Source: RHKX01 sp963839535
Lineage (GTDB): Bacteria; Actinomycetota; Thermoleophilia; Solirubrobacterales; 70-9
DNA length: 64,000 nucleotides
NCBI GenBank assembly: GCA_963839535.1
Contig: CAWIVF010000009.1
Location: forward strand, 1-64,000
Reading direction: 5' to 3'
Part shown: positions 36,738-47,604 of the stretch, piece by piece
Numbering within the stretch: the stretch's first letter is position 1
How the letters are laid out: each line of letters starts with the position of its first letter
Position numbers and translations under genes: made by a program
The notes under the pieces: model-generated
Databases searched by the model: none
Told to the model about the DNA's origin: nothing
The model's input: the letters and a program-made list of their open reading frames with translations, nothing else

Positions 36738-36968
36738 CTAGTGCCGGTACTCGTAGTTGATCTTGCCGCCGGCGAGCTCTTCGAGAGCGATCGTGAGGTA
36801 GTTGTCGCTGTCGGTCTCGACCATCGGGGGCGTGTGCTCCTCGTACGTCCCCTCACCCAGCGCTCGGTAGTAGCTGTTGAGCTGGCGGGCGCGCTTTGCC
36901 GCAACGACGACTGCCGCGTAATGGGAGTCGGTGCGATCCATCAGTTTGTCTACTCGGGGCTTGACCAT
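36738..36968 (-). CDS. rpoZ: RNA polymerase omega subunit
   Basis: Omega (76 aa) clamps the beta-prime subunit during RNA polymerase assembly. MVKPRVDKLMDRTDSHYAAV, VAAKRARQLNSYYRALGEG and the C-terminal NYLTIALEELAGGKINYEY match the family. ATG 36968 is chosen by homology; upstream open sequence mirrors gmk. Between gmk and coaBC, as expected. Confidence 0.96.
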   Translation of the reverse strand: MVKPRVDKLMDRTDSHYAAVVVAAKRARQLNSYYRALGEGTYEEHTPPMVETDSDNYLTIALEELAGGKINYEYRH

Positions 36969-37003
36969 CGGCGTGGAGTGTAGGGCACGTCCTCGGCGGA
37001 GCC

Positions 37004-37558
37004 TCAATCGAGGGCTGAGCGCACGATTCCCGCCAGCTCGTTGCTGGCCCGGGCGACGTCGTCGTTGACCACCCGGTGGCCGAACTCGTCCTTGGCGCGG
37101 AGCTCCCGGCGGGCGACGTCGAGCCGGCGCTCGATCGTCTCCTCGTCGTCGGTCCCGCGGCCGTGGAGACGCTTGCGCAGCTCCTCGGCGTCGGGCGGCT
37201 CGATGAAGATCCGGACCGCGTCGGGCATCGTCTCCCGCACCTGCCTGGCCCCCTGGACCTCGATCTCGAGCACGACCGGGGCGCCGCGCTCGGTCCTCGC
37301 CTCGACCTCGGAGCGGAGGGTCCCGTAGCGGTTGCCGCTGTACTCGGCCCACTCGAGGAAGTCGCCGCTCTCGACCCGGGCGTCGAACCGATCGGGCCCG
37401 AGGAAGTGGTAGTCGACCCCGTCCTCCTCGCCCGGCCGCGGCTCGCGCGTCGTGGCGGAGACGGACAGCTCGACCTCCGGCACGCGCTTGCAGAGCTCCT
37501 TGATCAGGGTGCCCTTGCCCACTCCCGAGGGCCCGGTGATGACGAAGACGCGCGACAA
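37004..37558 (-). CDS. gmk: Guanylate kinase
   Basis: Phosphorylates GMP to GDP with ATP. The P-loop is ITGPSGVGKGTL, and the GMP-binding region is SATTREPRPGEEDGVDYHF with YSGNRYGTLRSEVEA. 184 aa, normal. The start is TTG 37558, chosen because the protein begins SRVFVITGPSG, the family norm; no better start exists close by. It follows mihF with a 39-base gap. Confidence 0.96.
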   Translation of the reverse strand: MSRVFVITGPSGVGKGTLIKELCKRVPEVELSVSATTREPRPGEEDGVDYHFLGPDRFDARVESGDFLEWAEYSGNRYGTLRSEVEARTERGAPVVLEIEVQGARQVRETMPDAVRIFIEPPDAEELRKRLHGRGTDDEETIERRLDVARRELRAKDEFGHRVVNDDVARASNELAGIVRSALD

Positions 37559-37597
37559 GACCGGCGGATTGTTACCGCGCCGCCGGTCGGCTGAGAG

Positions 37598-37933
37598 TTA
37601 CCGACGTCGCAGAAGTGCGACTAGTTCAGCGCGCTGGCGGACCGAGAGCCCGCCGATGGTCTTCGAGGGGGAGATCCGGCACTGGTTGAGGATCCGGTTC
37701 ACCTTCACGCGGCCGTACTTCGGCACCGCGAGCATCACGTCGAAGACCTTCGCCGACCCCAGATACTCCGGCGGATCGAGCAGCAGACGCTCGATCTGGA
37801 CCCGTCCCGCCTTCAGATCCTTCTTCAGCTTCGCCCGCTTCGTGCGGATCTCGTTGGCGGCCTCGAGGGCCCGCAGGCGCTGGTCGTGGCTGCGGGCCGG
37901 AACGGCTGTGCTCGACGAGGAGAGGGGGCTCAT
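37598..37933 (-). CDS. mihF: Actinobacterial integration host factor (mIHF)
   Basis: A small basic nucleoid protein unique to Actinomycetota that bends DNA and was first known as the mycobacteriophage L5 host factor. 111 aa. The core is DPPEYLGSAKVFDVMLAV, PKYGRVKVNRILNQCRISPS and KTIGGLSVRQRAELVALLRR, an H2TH-type DNA-binding region. It leads the gmk-rpoZ-coaBC run, as in mycobacteria and streptomycetes, and is the strongest single taxonomic marker in the window. In many relatives pyrF lies directly upstream; here it does not. Confidence 0.95.
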   Translation of the reverse strand: MSPLSSSSTAVPARSHDQRLRALEAANEIRTKRAKLKKDLKAGRVQIERLLLDPPEYLGSAKVFDVMLAVPKYGRVKVNRILNQCRISPSKTIGGLSVRQRAELVALLRRR

Positions 37934-38001
37934 GGGGCGCGGCGATCATATACACGGACCTCGGGGGCGCAAGGCCAACGGACGCGATTTCGGGCTAATT
38001 C

Positions 38002-38028
38002 ATCTCGACCTCAAGTCGAGGTCGAGAT
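38002..38028. repeat. 11-bp perfect palindrome between pyrD and mihF
   Basis: ATCTCGACCTC (38002-38012), loop AAGTC, GAGGTCGAGAT (38018-38028). It lies in the 149-base gap between the pyrD stop and mihF, with no U tract on either strand. It may be a transcription end for the pyr operon or a protein-binding site at the mihF promoter; I cannot decide. Confidence 0.6.
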
Positions 38029-38082
38029 AGATGGCACCACCGGAGGGCCGAATTTGCGAAAAGCGGTGCTCCGGGGCCCCAC

Positions 38083-38983
38083 TTAATTCGATAACGGAGC
38101 GCACTCCCGCAGCTCGCCGAGGATGCGTTCGGCGGCAAGGGGATCGCGAAAGTTGGCCGTGCCGACCGCGACCGACGGCGGCCCCGGCGGCGAGCAGATC
38201 GCGCGCGTGGGAGCCGTGCTCGACGCCGCCCATGCCGATCACCGGCACCGCGACGGCCGCGCTCACGTCGGCGACCTGCTTGAGCGCGATCGTCCGCACC
38301 GCAGGGCCCGAGAGCCCGCCGCTGCCGGCGCCGAGCCAGGGCTCGCCGGCCGGGCCGCGCGGCGACGCCTTCAGCGTGTTGATCAGCGAAATCGCATCCG
38401 CTCCCCCGCTCTCCGCCGCCACCGCGATCGCCTCCGGCTCCGCGACGTTCGGGGTCAGCTTCACGATCAGCGGCTTGTCGGTGAGCGGCCGCAGCGCCTC
38501 CAGCAACGCCTTCGTCTCGGCCGGCTGCTCGCCGACGATCAGGCCCGAGTGCACGTTCGGGCAGGAGACGTTGAGCTCGATCGCATCGACCCGGTCGTGC
38601 TCCGCCAGCGGGCCGACCAGCCCGGCGAACTCCTCGGCGCTGGTCGCCATCACGGAGACGATCAGCGGGACGGGCGCCTCCGCCAGCTGCGGGAGGTCGA
38701 GCTCGAGGAAGCCATCGAGGCCCTTGTTCGGGAGGCCGATCGAGTTGACCATCCCGGCGCCCTCCTCCCAGAGGCGGGGCGGCTCGTTGCCGGGCCGGGG
38801 CGCCGGCGTGATCGTCTTCGAGACGTAGGCGCTGAACGGCAGGCGCTCGAGCACGGCGTCGCCGAAGGCGCGGCGGGCGGCGATCAGGTCGAAGGTCCCG
38901 GAGGCGTTGATCAGCGGGTGGGCCAGCTCGAGCCCGCACAGCGAGACGGGGCCGCCCAGCGGTCCGGTCGCGGTCGCGCTCAC
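38083..38983 (-). CDS. pyrD: Dihydroorotate dehydrogenase, class 1B catalytic subunit (frameshifted)
   Basis: Oxidises dihydroorotate to orotate on FMN; class 1B enzymes pass electrons through PyrK to NAD+. PLINASGTFDLIAARRAFGD, VSKTITPAPRPGNEPPRLWE, AIELNVSCPNVHSGL (the class 1 Cys base) and IVKLTPNV are present. The frame changes near 38180 (LLAAGA/SVAVGTANFRDP), after which the protein ends LRECAPLSN at the TAA at 38083-38085. The start is GTG 38983, overlapping the pyrK stop as GTGA. Pairing with pyrK supports class 1B. Confidence 0.93.
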
Positions 38984-39820
38984 CGGTGCCCCGCGCCCTT
39001 GACCAGGGCCGTGTCGATCTCGGCGGCGTTCACGACCGGGCCGTCGACGCAGAGCCGCATGAATCCGCCTCCGCGCAGCGGGACGGCGCAGCCGAAGCAG
39101 GCCCCGTAGCCGCACGCCATCGGCGACTCCATCGCCAGCTCGGCGGCGACTTCGCGATCGGCGCAGAGCGCCCGCACCGCCTCCAGCATCCCCGGAGGCC
39201 CGCAGGCGTAGACCGCGGCGGTCGCGGCGGCGTCGCCCTCGAGCATCACCGCGAGCAGATCGGTCACGTAGCCCCGATGACCGGCATGGCCGTCCTCGCT
39301 CGCCAGCCGCACCTCCGAGCAGCGGAAGAGCTCGAGCCCGCCCGAGTGGGCCTCGTCGCGGAAGCCGAGCAGCGAGCGCTCCGGGACTCCCTGGGCGGCG
39401 AGCGTGCGCCGCCAGATCGCCAGCGGGGCGAGGCCGATCCCGCCGCCGACGAGGATCGCCCCGGCGGCATCCGGGTTGAGGTCGCGCGGCGCCGAGAAGG
39501 GGCGGCCGAGCGGCCCGGTCAGCAGCAGCCCGTCGCCCTGGACGAGCCCGGCGAGCGCGCTCGTCCCCGGCCCCACCGCCTCGAGCAGGAACGAGAGCCG
39601 CACCCCGTCCGGAGACTCCGTCGCCTCGGCCACGGAGAAGGCCCGCGGGAGGAAGGGACGCTCGCCCGCTCCACCCCAGCCCCGCTCGGTGGCGAGCATG
39701 TAGAACTGGCCCGCGGCCGGCATCGGGCCCTCAGGATCGATCGCGGTGACGATCCGGTAGCCGCCGGTCGCCGAGTTGGCGACCACCTCGCCCCGGCGGC
39801 GGCCGAACGGGCGCCTGCAC
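38980..39820 (-). CDS. pyrK: Dihydroorotate dehydrogenase electron-transfer subunit (frameshifted at N-terminus)
   Basis: An FAD and 2Fe-2S protein that carries electrons from PyrD to NAD+. FAD-domain motifs are RPFLPRAFSVAEA and GDGLLLTGPLGRPFS; the NAD site is ILVGGGIGLAPLAIW. The iron-sulfur Cys cluster is ACGYGACFGCAVPL with a distal LCVDGPV. I place the start at GTG 39820, with GGAGGA seven bases upstream. One extra C right after it (GCGCCCGTTC) shifts the frame, and removing it gives QAPFGRRRGEVVANSATGG. It lies between carB and pyrD with overlaps typical of an operon. Confidence 0.9.
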
Positions 39821-39875
39821 GCGGCCGTCCTCCGACCCCTGGCGATGCCTGCTGTCCGCGCGAGCCGCCAAGCGG

Positions 39876-42800
39876 TCAGGAGCTCTCGGCGGGCGCCGGA
39901 GCGGAGACCCCGGCGTGCAGCTCCTGGAGGCTGCGGACCTCGGTCACGCCGCCCTCTCGCTGAGCGCCGATCGCCCGCGCCGCGGCGGAGGCACCCGTCA
40001 TCGTCGTGATGCAGGGAATGCCGCGACGGGTGGCGGCGCTGCGGATCTCGTAGCCGTCGCTGCGGGCGCCGGAGCCGGTCGGGGTGTTGATCACCATGTC
40101 GACCTCGCCCCGCTCGATGTAGTCGACGACGTTCGGGGAGCCCTCCTGGATCTTGCTGATCCGCGTGACCGGCACCCCCATGCGCGAGATCGCCTGGGCG
40201 GTCCCGCCGGTGGCGACGATCCGGAAGCCGAGGTCGCAGAAGCGGGTGGCGAGCTGGGTCGCGGCGGCCTTGTCGGCGTCGGTGACCGTGATGAAGACGG
40301 TGCCGGAGCTCGGCAGCATCACCCCGGCGGCGGCCTGCGCCTTGCCGAAGGCGGTCGGGAAGTCGCCCGCGACCCCCATCACCTCGCCGGTGCTCTTCAT
40401 CTCCGGGCCGAGGACGCTGTCGGCGCCGGAGAAGCGGGAGAAGGGCAGCACGGCCTCCTTGACCGAGACGTGACCCTCCGGCATCGCCGGGATCTCCTGG
40501 TCGGCGAGGGCCTCGCCGAGCATCAGCCGGCAGGCGATCTTCGCCAGCGGCGCCCCGATCGCCTTGCTCACGAAGGGGACGGTGCGCGAGGCACGCGGGT
40601 TGGCCTCGATCACGTAGAGCTCGCCGCCGGCGACGGCGAACTGGATGTTGAGCAGGCCGATCACCCCGAGCTCGAGCGCGATCCGCCGGGTCGTCTCCTC
40701 GATCCGCGCGAGCATCTCCTCGCCGAGGCTCATCGGCGGCAGGACGCAGGCGGAGTCGCCGGAATGGACGCCCGCCTCCTCGACGTGCTGCATCACCCCG
40801 GCAAGCACGCAGTCGGTGCCGTCGGCGAGGGCGTCGACGTCGACCTCGATCGCGTTCTCGAGGAAGCGGTCGAGCAGCAGCGGGTGCTCGGGGCTGGCCT
40901 TCACGTGCAGCGCCAGGTAGCTCGCGAGGTCCTCGGTCGAGTAACAGATCTCCATCGCCCGGCCGCCGAGCACGTAGGAGGGCCGGACGAGCAGCGGGAA
41001 GCCGACCTGCTCGGCGATCACCATCGCCTCGTCGGCGCTGAGGGCGGTCCCGTAGGGCGGATGGGCGATGTCGAGACGGCGCAGCAGCGCGCCGAAGCGG
41101 CCGCGGTCCTCGGCGAGGTCGATCGCGTCGACGGGGGTGCCGAGCATCTTCACCCCGGCCTCCTCCAGCGTCTTGGCGAGCCGCAGCGGCGTCTGCCCGC
41201 CGAACTGGACGATCACGCCCTCGGGCCGCTCCTGGTCGATCACCGCGAGGACGTCCTCGGCGGTCAGCGGCTCGAAGTAGAGGCGATCGGAGGTGTCGTA
41301 GTCGGTGGAGACGGTCTCGGGGTTGCAGTTGACCATCACCGCGTCGCGGCCCGACTCGCGCACGGTCATCGCCGCGTGGACGCAGCAGTAGTCGAACTCG
41401 ATCCCCTGGCCGATCCGGTTCGGCCCCGAGCCGAGGATGACGACGCTCGGGCGGTCGCCGCGGCGGACCTCGCTGGGCTCGATCGAGGCGCCGCCGACCG
41501 GCCGGTCGTGCGACGAGTAGTAGTAGGGAGTCAGGGCCTCGAACTCCGCCGCGCAGGTGTCGACCGACTTGTAGGCGCGCTCGAGGTCCTCGGTCCCGTC
41601 GCCCTCGGTCGCAAGCGTCTCGAGCTCGTGCAGGAACCACGGGTCGATCGAGGTGCGGGCGTTGACCGCCTCGACGCCGATCCCCCGCTGGAAGGCCTCG
41701 AGGACGAGGTCGAAACGATCGGAGGAGGCCGTGCCGAGGCGGTCGAGCAACTCGTCGTCGCCGGCGGGCAGATCGGCGGGGGAATCGAGCTCGCGCGAGC
41801 GCATCGCCTTGGCGAACGACTCGCGGAAGGTCCGGCCGATCGCCATCGCCTCGCCGACCGACTTCATGTGGGTCGTCAGGTTGCCGGCGCTGCCGGGGAA
41901 CTTCTCGAAGGCGAAGCGCGGGATCTTGGTGACGACGTAGTCGATCGTGGGCTCGAAGGCCGCCGGCGTGGCGCGGGTGATGTCGTTCGGGATCTCGTCG
42001 AGCGTGTAGCCGACGGCGAGGCGGGCCGCGATCTTGGCGATCGGGAACCCGGTCGCCTTCGAGGCGAGTGCCGAGGAGCGGGAGACGCGCGGGTTCATCT
42101 CGATCACGACGATCTCGCCGGTCTCCGGGTTGACGCCGAACTGGACGTTGGAGCCGCCGGTCTCGACGCCGACCGCGCGGATCACGGCGATCGCCTGGTC
42201 ACGAAGCTCCTGGTAGAGGACGTCGGTGAGCGTCTGGGCCGGCGCGACCGTCACCGAGTCGCCGGTGTGGACGCCCATCGGGTCGATGTTCTCGATCGAG
42301 CAGATCACGATCACGTTGTCGTTCTTGTCGCGCATCAGCTCGAGCTCGAACTCGCCCCAGCCGAGGACCGACTCCTCGACGAGCACCTGGTTGATCGGCG
42401 AGGCGGCCAGCCCCTCGGAGACCATCTGGCGCAGCTCCGTCTCGGTGTGGGCGGCGCCGCCTCCGAGGCCGCCCATGGTGAAGGCCGGCCGGATGATCGC
42501 CGGCAGGGTCAGATCGCCCTTTGCGAGCGACCTCTCCGCTTCGCCGACCGACTCGGCGATCAGCGACCACGGCACCCGCAGGCCGGCGTCGCGCATCACC
42601 TGGCGGAAGACCTCCCGGTCCTCGGCGCGGTGGATGGCGTCGTAATCGGCTCCGATCAGCTCGACGCCGTACTTCTCGAGCGTGCCGTCGTCGTGCAGCG
42701 ACTTCGCCAGGTTGAGCGCGGTCTGCCCGCCCAGGGTCGGCAGCAGCGCGTCGGGGCGCTCGCGCTCGATGATCGCGGCCACGACCTCGGGCAACAGCGG

Positions 42801-43000
42801 CTCGATGTAGGTCCGGTCGGCGAACTCGGGGTCGGTCATGATCGTCGCCGGGTTCGAGTTGACCAGGACCACCTCGTAGCCCTCCTCCCGGAGGACCTTG
42901 CAGGCCTGGGTCCCGGAGTAGTCGAACTCCGCGGCCTGGCCGATCACGATCGGCCCTGAGCCGATCAGCAGGATCTTGTTGATGTCGTCGCGGCGCGGCA

Positions 43001-43001
<1 letters not shown>
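39876..43001 (-). CDS. carB: Carbamoyl-phosphate synthase large subunit
   Basis: Makes carbamoyl phosphate from bicarbonate, ammonia and 2 ATP. 1041 aa with two ATP-grasp halves: LLIGSGPIVIGQAAEFDYSG and VVILGSGPNRIGQGIEFDYC, each with EVNPRVSRSS/EANPRASRTV type metal sites. The C-terminal methylglyoxal-synthase-like allosteric domain is FRIVATGGTAQAISRMGVPV. Slightly shorter than E. coli CarB. No frame problems. ATG 43001 overlaps the carA stop (TGATG), coupling the two subunits. Product shared by pyrimidine and arginine synthesis. Confidence 0.97.
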
Positions 43002-44118
<1,117 letters not shown>

Positions 44119-44122
<4 letters not shown>

Positions 44123-45468
44123 CCGGCCACCTTCATCGCGAAGCTGCGGCGGCGGTAGGCGACCTGGCCTCCGACGACGGTGATGATCGGGCGCGAGCGC
44201 AGCTTGCGGCCGCTGAAGCAGGAGTTCTCCGAGCGGCTCTCCCAGCCCTCCGCCCCGGCCTCCCACTCGGCGTCGAGGTCGACGAGCACCACGTTCGCCT
44301 CGGCGTCGGCCGCGATCGCCGGCGGCTCGAGGCCGAACAGCGCCGCCCCGGCCCCCATCCGCTCCACGATCAGGCCGAGGTCCACGATCCCGGGCTCGAC
44401 GAGCTCGGTGTAGAGGACCGAGAAGGCGGTCTCGAGGCCGGTCACTCCCATGTTCGCCTGCTCGAACGGCACCTGCTTCTCGTTGGCCGCATGCGGGGCG
44501 TGGTCGGTCCCGATGCAGTCGACGGTGCCGTCCCGCAGCGCCTCGATCAGCGCCTGGCGGTCGTCCTCGGTGCGCAGCGGCGGGTTCATCTTGAAGTTGG
44601 CGTCGAGGCTGCGGACCTCCTCGTCGGTGAGGACGAGGTGGTGCGGGGTGAGCTCGGCCGTGATCCGCGCTCCGGCGGCCTTGGCCGCGGCGACGGCCTC
44701 GACCGAGATCCGCGCCGAGAGGTGCTGGACGTGCGCGGTCGCGTCCTCGTAGAGGCAGAGGGCCGCATCGCGGGCGATCATCGTCGACTCGGAGACGGCG
44801 GGCACGCCGGCGAGGCCGAGCGCCGCGGAGACCGCCCCCTCCCCCATCACCCCGTCGCGGGTCAGCGCGGGGTCCTCCTCGTGCAGGAGGATCGTGCCGC
44901 CGACGAGGTGCTGGTACTGGAGGGCCCGGCGCATGACGCCGGCGGAGACGATCGGCAGCCCGTCGTCGGAGAAGCCGACCGCGCCGGCATCGCGCAGCGC
45001 CGCCATCTCGGTCAGCTCCTCGCCGCGCATCCCGCGGGTCACGGCGGCGACGAATCCGGTCGGCACGGAGGCCTCGGCGGCGGCCCGCTCGCGCAGCGCG
45101 CTGATGTCCGCCGCCTCCTCGACCACCGGGTCGGTGTTGGCCATCGCGACGATCCCGCAGAACCCCCCGGCGGCGGCGGCGCGGGTGCCGGTCTCGATGT
45201 CCTCGCGGTGCTCCTGCCCGGGCGTGCGCAGGTGGACGTGCGGGTCGAAGAAGGCCGGGAAGGCATGCAGGCCCGCGGCGTCGATCTGCTCGACGCCGTC
45301 GGGGGCCTCGGCGCCGCCGCCCTCGGCGATCTCGGCGATCCGCCCGTCGCGGATCAGCAGGTCGCCGCGCAGGTCGGTCCCGGAGCGCGGGTCGAGGATC
45401 TGGGCGTCCCTGATCAGCAGGTCGCCGTCGCCGTCGCCGCGCCAGTCGAGGCTGGAGATCGCGCTCAC
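44119..45468 (-). CDS. pyrC: Dihydroorotase
   Basis: Cyclises carbamoyl aspartate to dihydroorotate. Amidohydrolase fold with the zinc motif FFDPHVHLRTPGQEHREDI, further metal ligands in ITAELTPHHLVLTD and CIGTDHAPHAANEK, and the substrate region FKMNPPLRTEDDRQAL. 449 aa, type I. The start is GTG 45468, overlapping the pyrB stop as GTGA. Confidence 0.96.
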
Positions 45469-46445
45469 GCCGGCTCCCCGATCGGGGCGGGAGCGGGCCG
45501 GCGGTCGGCGGCGTTCTCGTCGCCCACGCCGCGCAGCTGCCTGGGGCGATCGCCGCCGGCGAGGATCTCGTAGAGGATCGCCATCCGCACGACGAGCCCG
45601 CTCGCCACCTGGGCGGTGATCAGCGAGTTCGGGCCGTCCATCGTCTCCGGGGCGATCTCGACGCCGCGGTTGACCGGGCCGGGGTGCATGACGAGCTGGC
45701 GCGAGCCGAGCCGGCGCGGGTTGAGCTGGTAGTGGATCGCGTACTCGCGGAGGGAGGGCACGAAGGCGTCGACCATCCGCTCCTGCTGCATCCGCAGCGC
45801 GTAGACGACGTCCGCCTCGCCGAGGTCGTCGAGCGTGTGGCGGACCTCGCAGCCGAGCGCCTCCACCCCGCGCGGGATCAGGGTCGGCGGCCCGGCGACG
45901 GTCACCTCGGCCCCCATCAGGCCGAAGGCGCGGATGCAGGAGCGGGCGACGCGGCTGTGGGCGACGTCGCCGACGATCCAGATCTTCTTCCCGTCGATCG
46001 AGCCGACCCGCTCGAGCAGCGTGTAGACGTCGAGCAGGGACTGGCTCGGGTGCTCGTGCTTGCCGTCGCCGGCGTTGACCACCGCCGCCTCGGTCCAGCG
46101 CGTGATCAGCTTGGCGGCCCCCGCGTGGGGCGAGCGGATCACGATCGCGTCGGGCCCGAGCGCCGAGAGGGTGGCGACCGTGTCCTGGAGGGACTCGCCC
46201 TTGTCGACCGACGACCCGGCCGACTTGACCGAGATCAGGTCCGCCGAGAGCCGCTTGGCGGCCAGTTCAAAGGAAGAGGAGGTACGGGTGCTGCTCTCGT
46301 AGAAGAGGTTGACGATCGTGCGCCCGCGCAGGGTCGGGACCTTCTTGATGTCGCGGCGGCCGATCTCGGCGAAGCTCCGGGCGCGCTCGCAGATCCGCTC
46401 GACGTCGGCGCGGTCGAGGTCCTCCATCGAGAGCAGGTGCCTCAT
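45465..46445 (-). CDS. pyrB: Aspartate carbamoyltransferase catalytic subunit
   Basis: Joins carbamoyl phosphate to aspartate, the first dedicated pyrimidine step. MRHLLSMEDLDRADVERICE starts at ATG 46445. The carbamoyl-phosphate site is FYESSTRTSSSFELAAKRL, with DGKHEHPSQSLLDVYTL, and the aspartate site is VMHPGPVNRGVEI. 326 aa, with a C-terminal extension of about 20 residues (GGDRPRQLRG onward) beyond the usual end. No pyrI regulatory subunit is present, so control is by PyrR. The frame upstream is open into pyrR only because pyrR is frameshifted. Confidence 0.96.
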   Translation of the reverse strand: MRHLLSMEDLDRADVERICERARSFAEIGRRDIKKVPTLRGRTIVNLFYESSTRTSSSFELAAKRLSADLISVKSAGSSVDKGESLQDTVATLSALGPDAIVIRSPHAGAAKLITRWTEAAVVNAGDGKHEHPSQSLLDVYTLLERVGSIDGKKIWIVGDVAHSRVARSCIRAFGLMGAEVTVAGPPTLIPRGVEALGCEVRHTLDDLGEADVVYALRMQQERMVDAFVPSLREYAIHYQLNPRRLGSRQLVMHPGPVNRGVEIAPETMDGPNSLITAQVASGLVVRMAILYEILAGGDRPRQLRGVGDENAADRRPAPAPIGEPA

Positions 46446-47027
46446 CGCGGGCCCTCCCCGTTGCTCAGCGCGGCGACCGGGAACCTCGCCGATCGCCACC
46501 TCGTCGACGTCGTCGACCTCCTCGAGGCGAACGTAGACCCGCTCGCCGCGCGCCGTCGGCAGGTTCTTGCCGGTGTAGTCGGGGCGGATCGGCAGCTCCC
46601 GGTGGCCGCGGTCGGCGAGCACGGCGAGCTGCACCCGCTGCGGCCGGCCGTAGTCGAAGAGGGCGTCGATCGCGGCCCGCACGGTCCTGCCGGTGAAGAG
46701 GACGTCGTCGACGAGCACGATCGTCCGCCCGTGGAGGTCGAAGTCGAGGTGCGAGTCGTGGACGACCGGGGCGTCGGCGGGGGTCCGGCCGAGGGCGTCG
46801 TCGCGGTAGAAGGAGATGTCGAGGTCGCCGAGCGGGACCTGAGCGCCGGAGAACTCCGCGACCAGGGCGTGAAGCCGGCGGGCGAGGACCGCGCCGCGGG
46901 TGTGGATGCCGACGATCGCAAGGCCTGCGCCCTCGTCGTCACCTGGGTTCTTCTCGATGATCTCGTGCGCAATGCGCACCAGCGTGCGGCGTAGATCGTC
47001 TCTGTCGAGAACGACTCTCTCGCTCAT
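46442..47027 (-). CDS. pyrR: Pyrimidine operon regulator PyrR / uracil phosphoribosyltransferase (frameshifted near the end)
   Basis: UMP-responsive RNA-binding repressor with uracil phosphoribosyltransferase activity. MSERVVLDRDDLRRTLVRIA, GLAIVGIHTRGAVLARRLHA and the PRPP loop TIVLVDDVLFTGRTVRAAID are diagnostic. Near 46483 an extra C in TTCCCGG shifts the frame; corrected, the protein ends PVAALSNGEGPR and its TGA overlaps the pyrB ATG (ATGA). Uncorrected it looks like a PyrR-PyrB fusion, which I reject. The leader at 47033-47058 carries its own binding loop. Confidence 0.94.
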
Positions 47028-47032
47028 GCTCG

Positions 47033-47058
47033 CCCCTTCTTGGCCTCACTGGACCGGG
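47033..47058 (-). promoter_or_regulatory. PyrR-binding RNA loop over the pyrR ribosome-binding site
   Basis: The minus strand reads CCCGGTCCAGTGAGGCC followed by AAGAAGGGG. It has the conserved PyrR-binding loop form (TCCAGNGAGG, here GTCCAGTGAGGC), and the closing CCC/GGGG pairs the purine-rich Shine-Dalgarno into the stem. The ATG lies five bases beyond. No terminator hairpin is seen, so control is likely at translation, as reported for the mycobacterial pyr operon. Confidence 0.8.
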
Positions 47059-47142
47059 TTAAAGGAAACGTCTTCGATCAGGCTAGCAGCGCATCCGGCG
47101 AGCGCCCGGCCGGATTCCGCAAAGACCGGAAACCTGCCGCGC

Positions 47143-47604
47143 TCAGTCGCCGGCGCGGTTGCGGGCCTCGTAGGCCACGTCCTCCGCGCGGCAGGTGACG
47201 TACTTCTCGCCGTCCTTGCGGAAGACGATCTCGAGGTCGAAGCTCCCCTCGAAGGCGCGCGGCCCCTTGCGCGTGCCCTCGATGTCGTAGCGGTAGCGGG
47301 CGCTGAAGCGGTCGTCGGACTCGACGAACGAGCCGGCGTCGCGGAACCGCGCGCGGCGGGAGCGATCGAGCGGCCGGTGGAATTCGAAGCGGGCCCGGAA
47401 CGGATCGAAGCCGGAGCCGCAGCGGGTCATCGTCGTCGCCGCCCCGCGGAACACCGCCCCGTCGTCGCCGGCGACCAGCTTGACCGGGCGGCCGTCCTCG
47501 GTCTCGCCGCGGTAGACGTCGCCGCCCGCCGCGACCGCCACGCTCGCGCAGGCGCCGGCCGCGGCGAGCGCCAGGCCGGCTCCGAACGGGAGGGAGCGCC
47601 TCAC
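47143..47604 (-). CDS. Secreted protein of unknown function
   Basis: A 153-aa protein with a Sec signal peptide (RRSLPFGAGLALAAAGACAS to about residue 26, AVAAGG). The mature part is beta-rich: GDVYRGETEDGRPVKLVAGD, TTMTRCGSGFDPFRARFEFH, RFSARYRYDIEGTRKGPRAF. It contains two cysteines that could form a disulfide and ends near VTCRAEDVAYEARNRAGD. I do not recognise a named family. The start is GTG 47604, overlapping the rnz stop as GTGA, so it is co-translated with rnz for no obvious reason. Confidence 0.72.
   Translation of the reverse strand: MRRSLPFGAGLALAAAGACASVAVAAGGDVYRGETEDGRPVKLVAGDDGAVFRGAATTMTRCGSGFDPFRARFEFHRPLDRSRRARFRDAGSFVESDDRFSARYRYDIEGTRKGPRAFEGSFDLEIVFRKDGEKYVTCRAEDVAYEARNRAGD

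Noticed and set aside
39915..42959. A 1014-codon open frame on the plus strand opposite carB
   Set aside because: It is the antisense shadow of a high-GC gene, rich in Arg, Gly, Asp and Leu repeats with no domain. CarB on the minus strand is complete.
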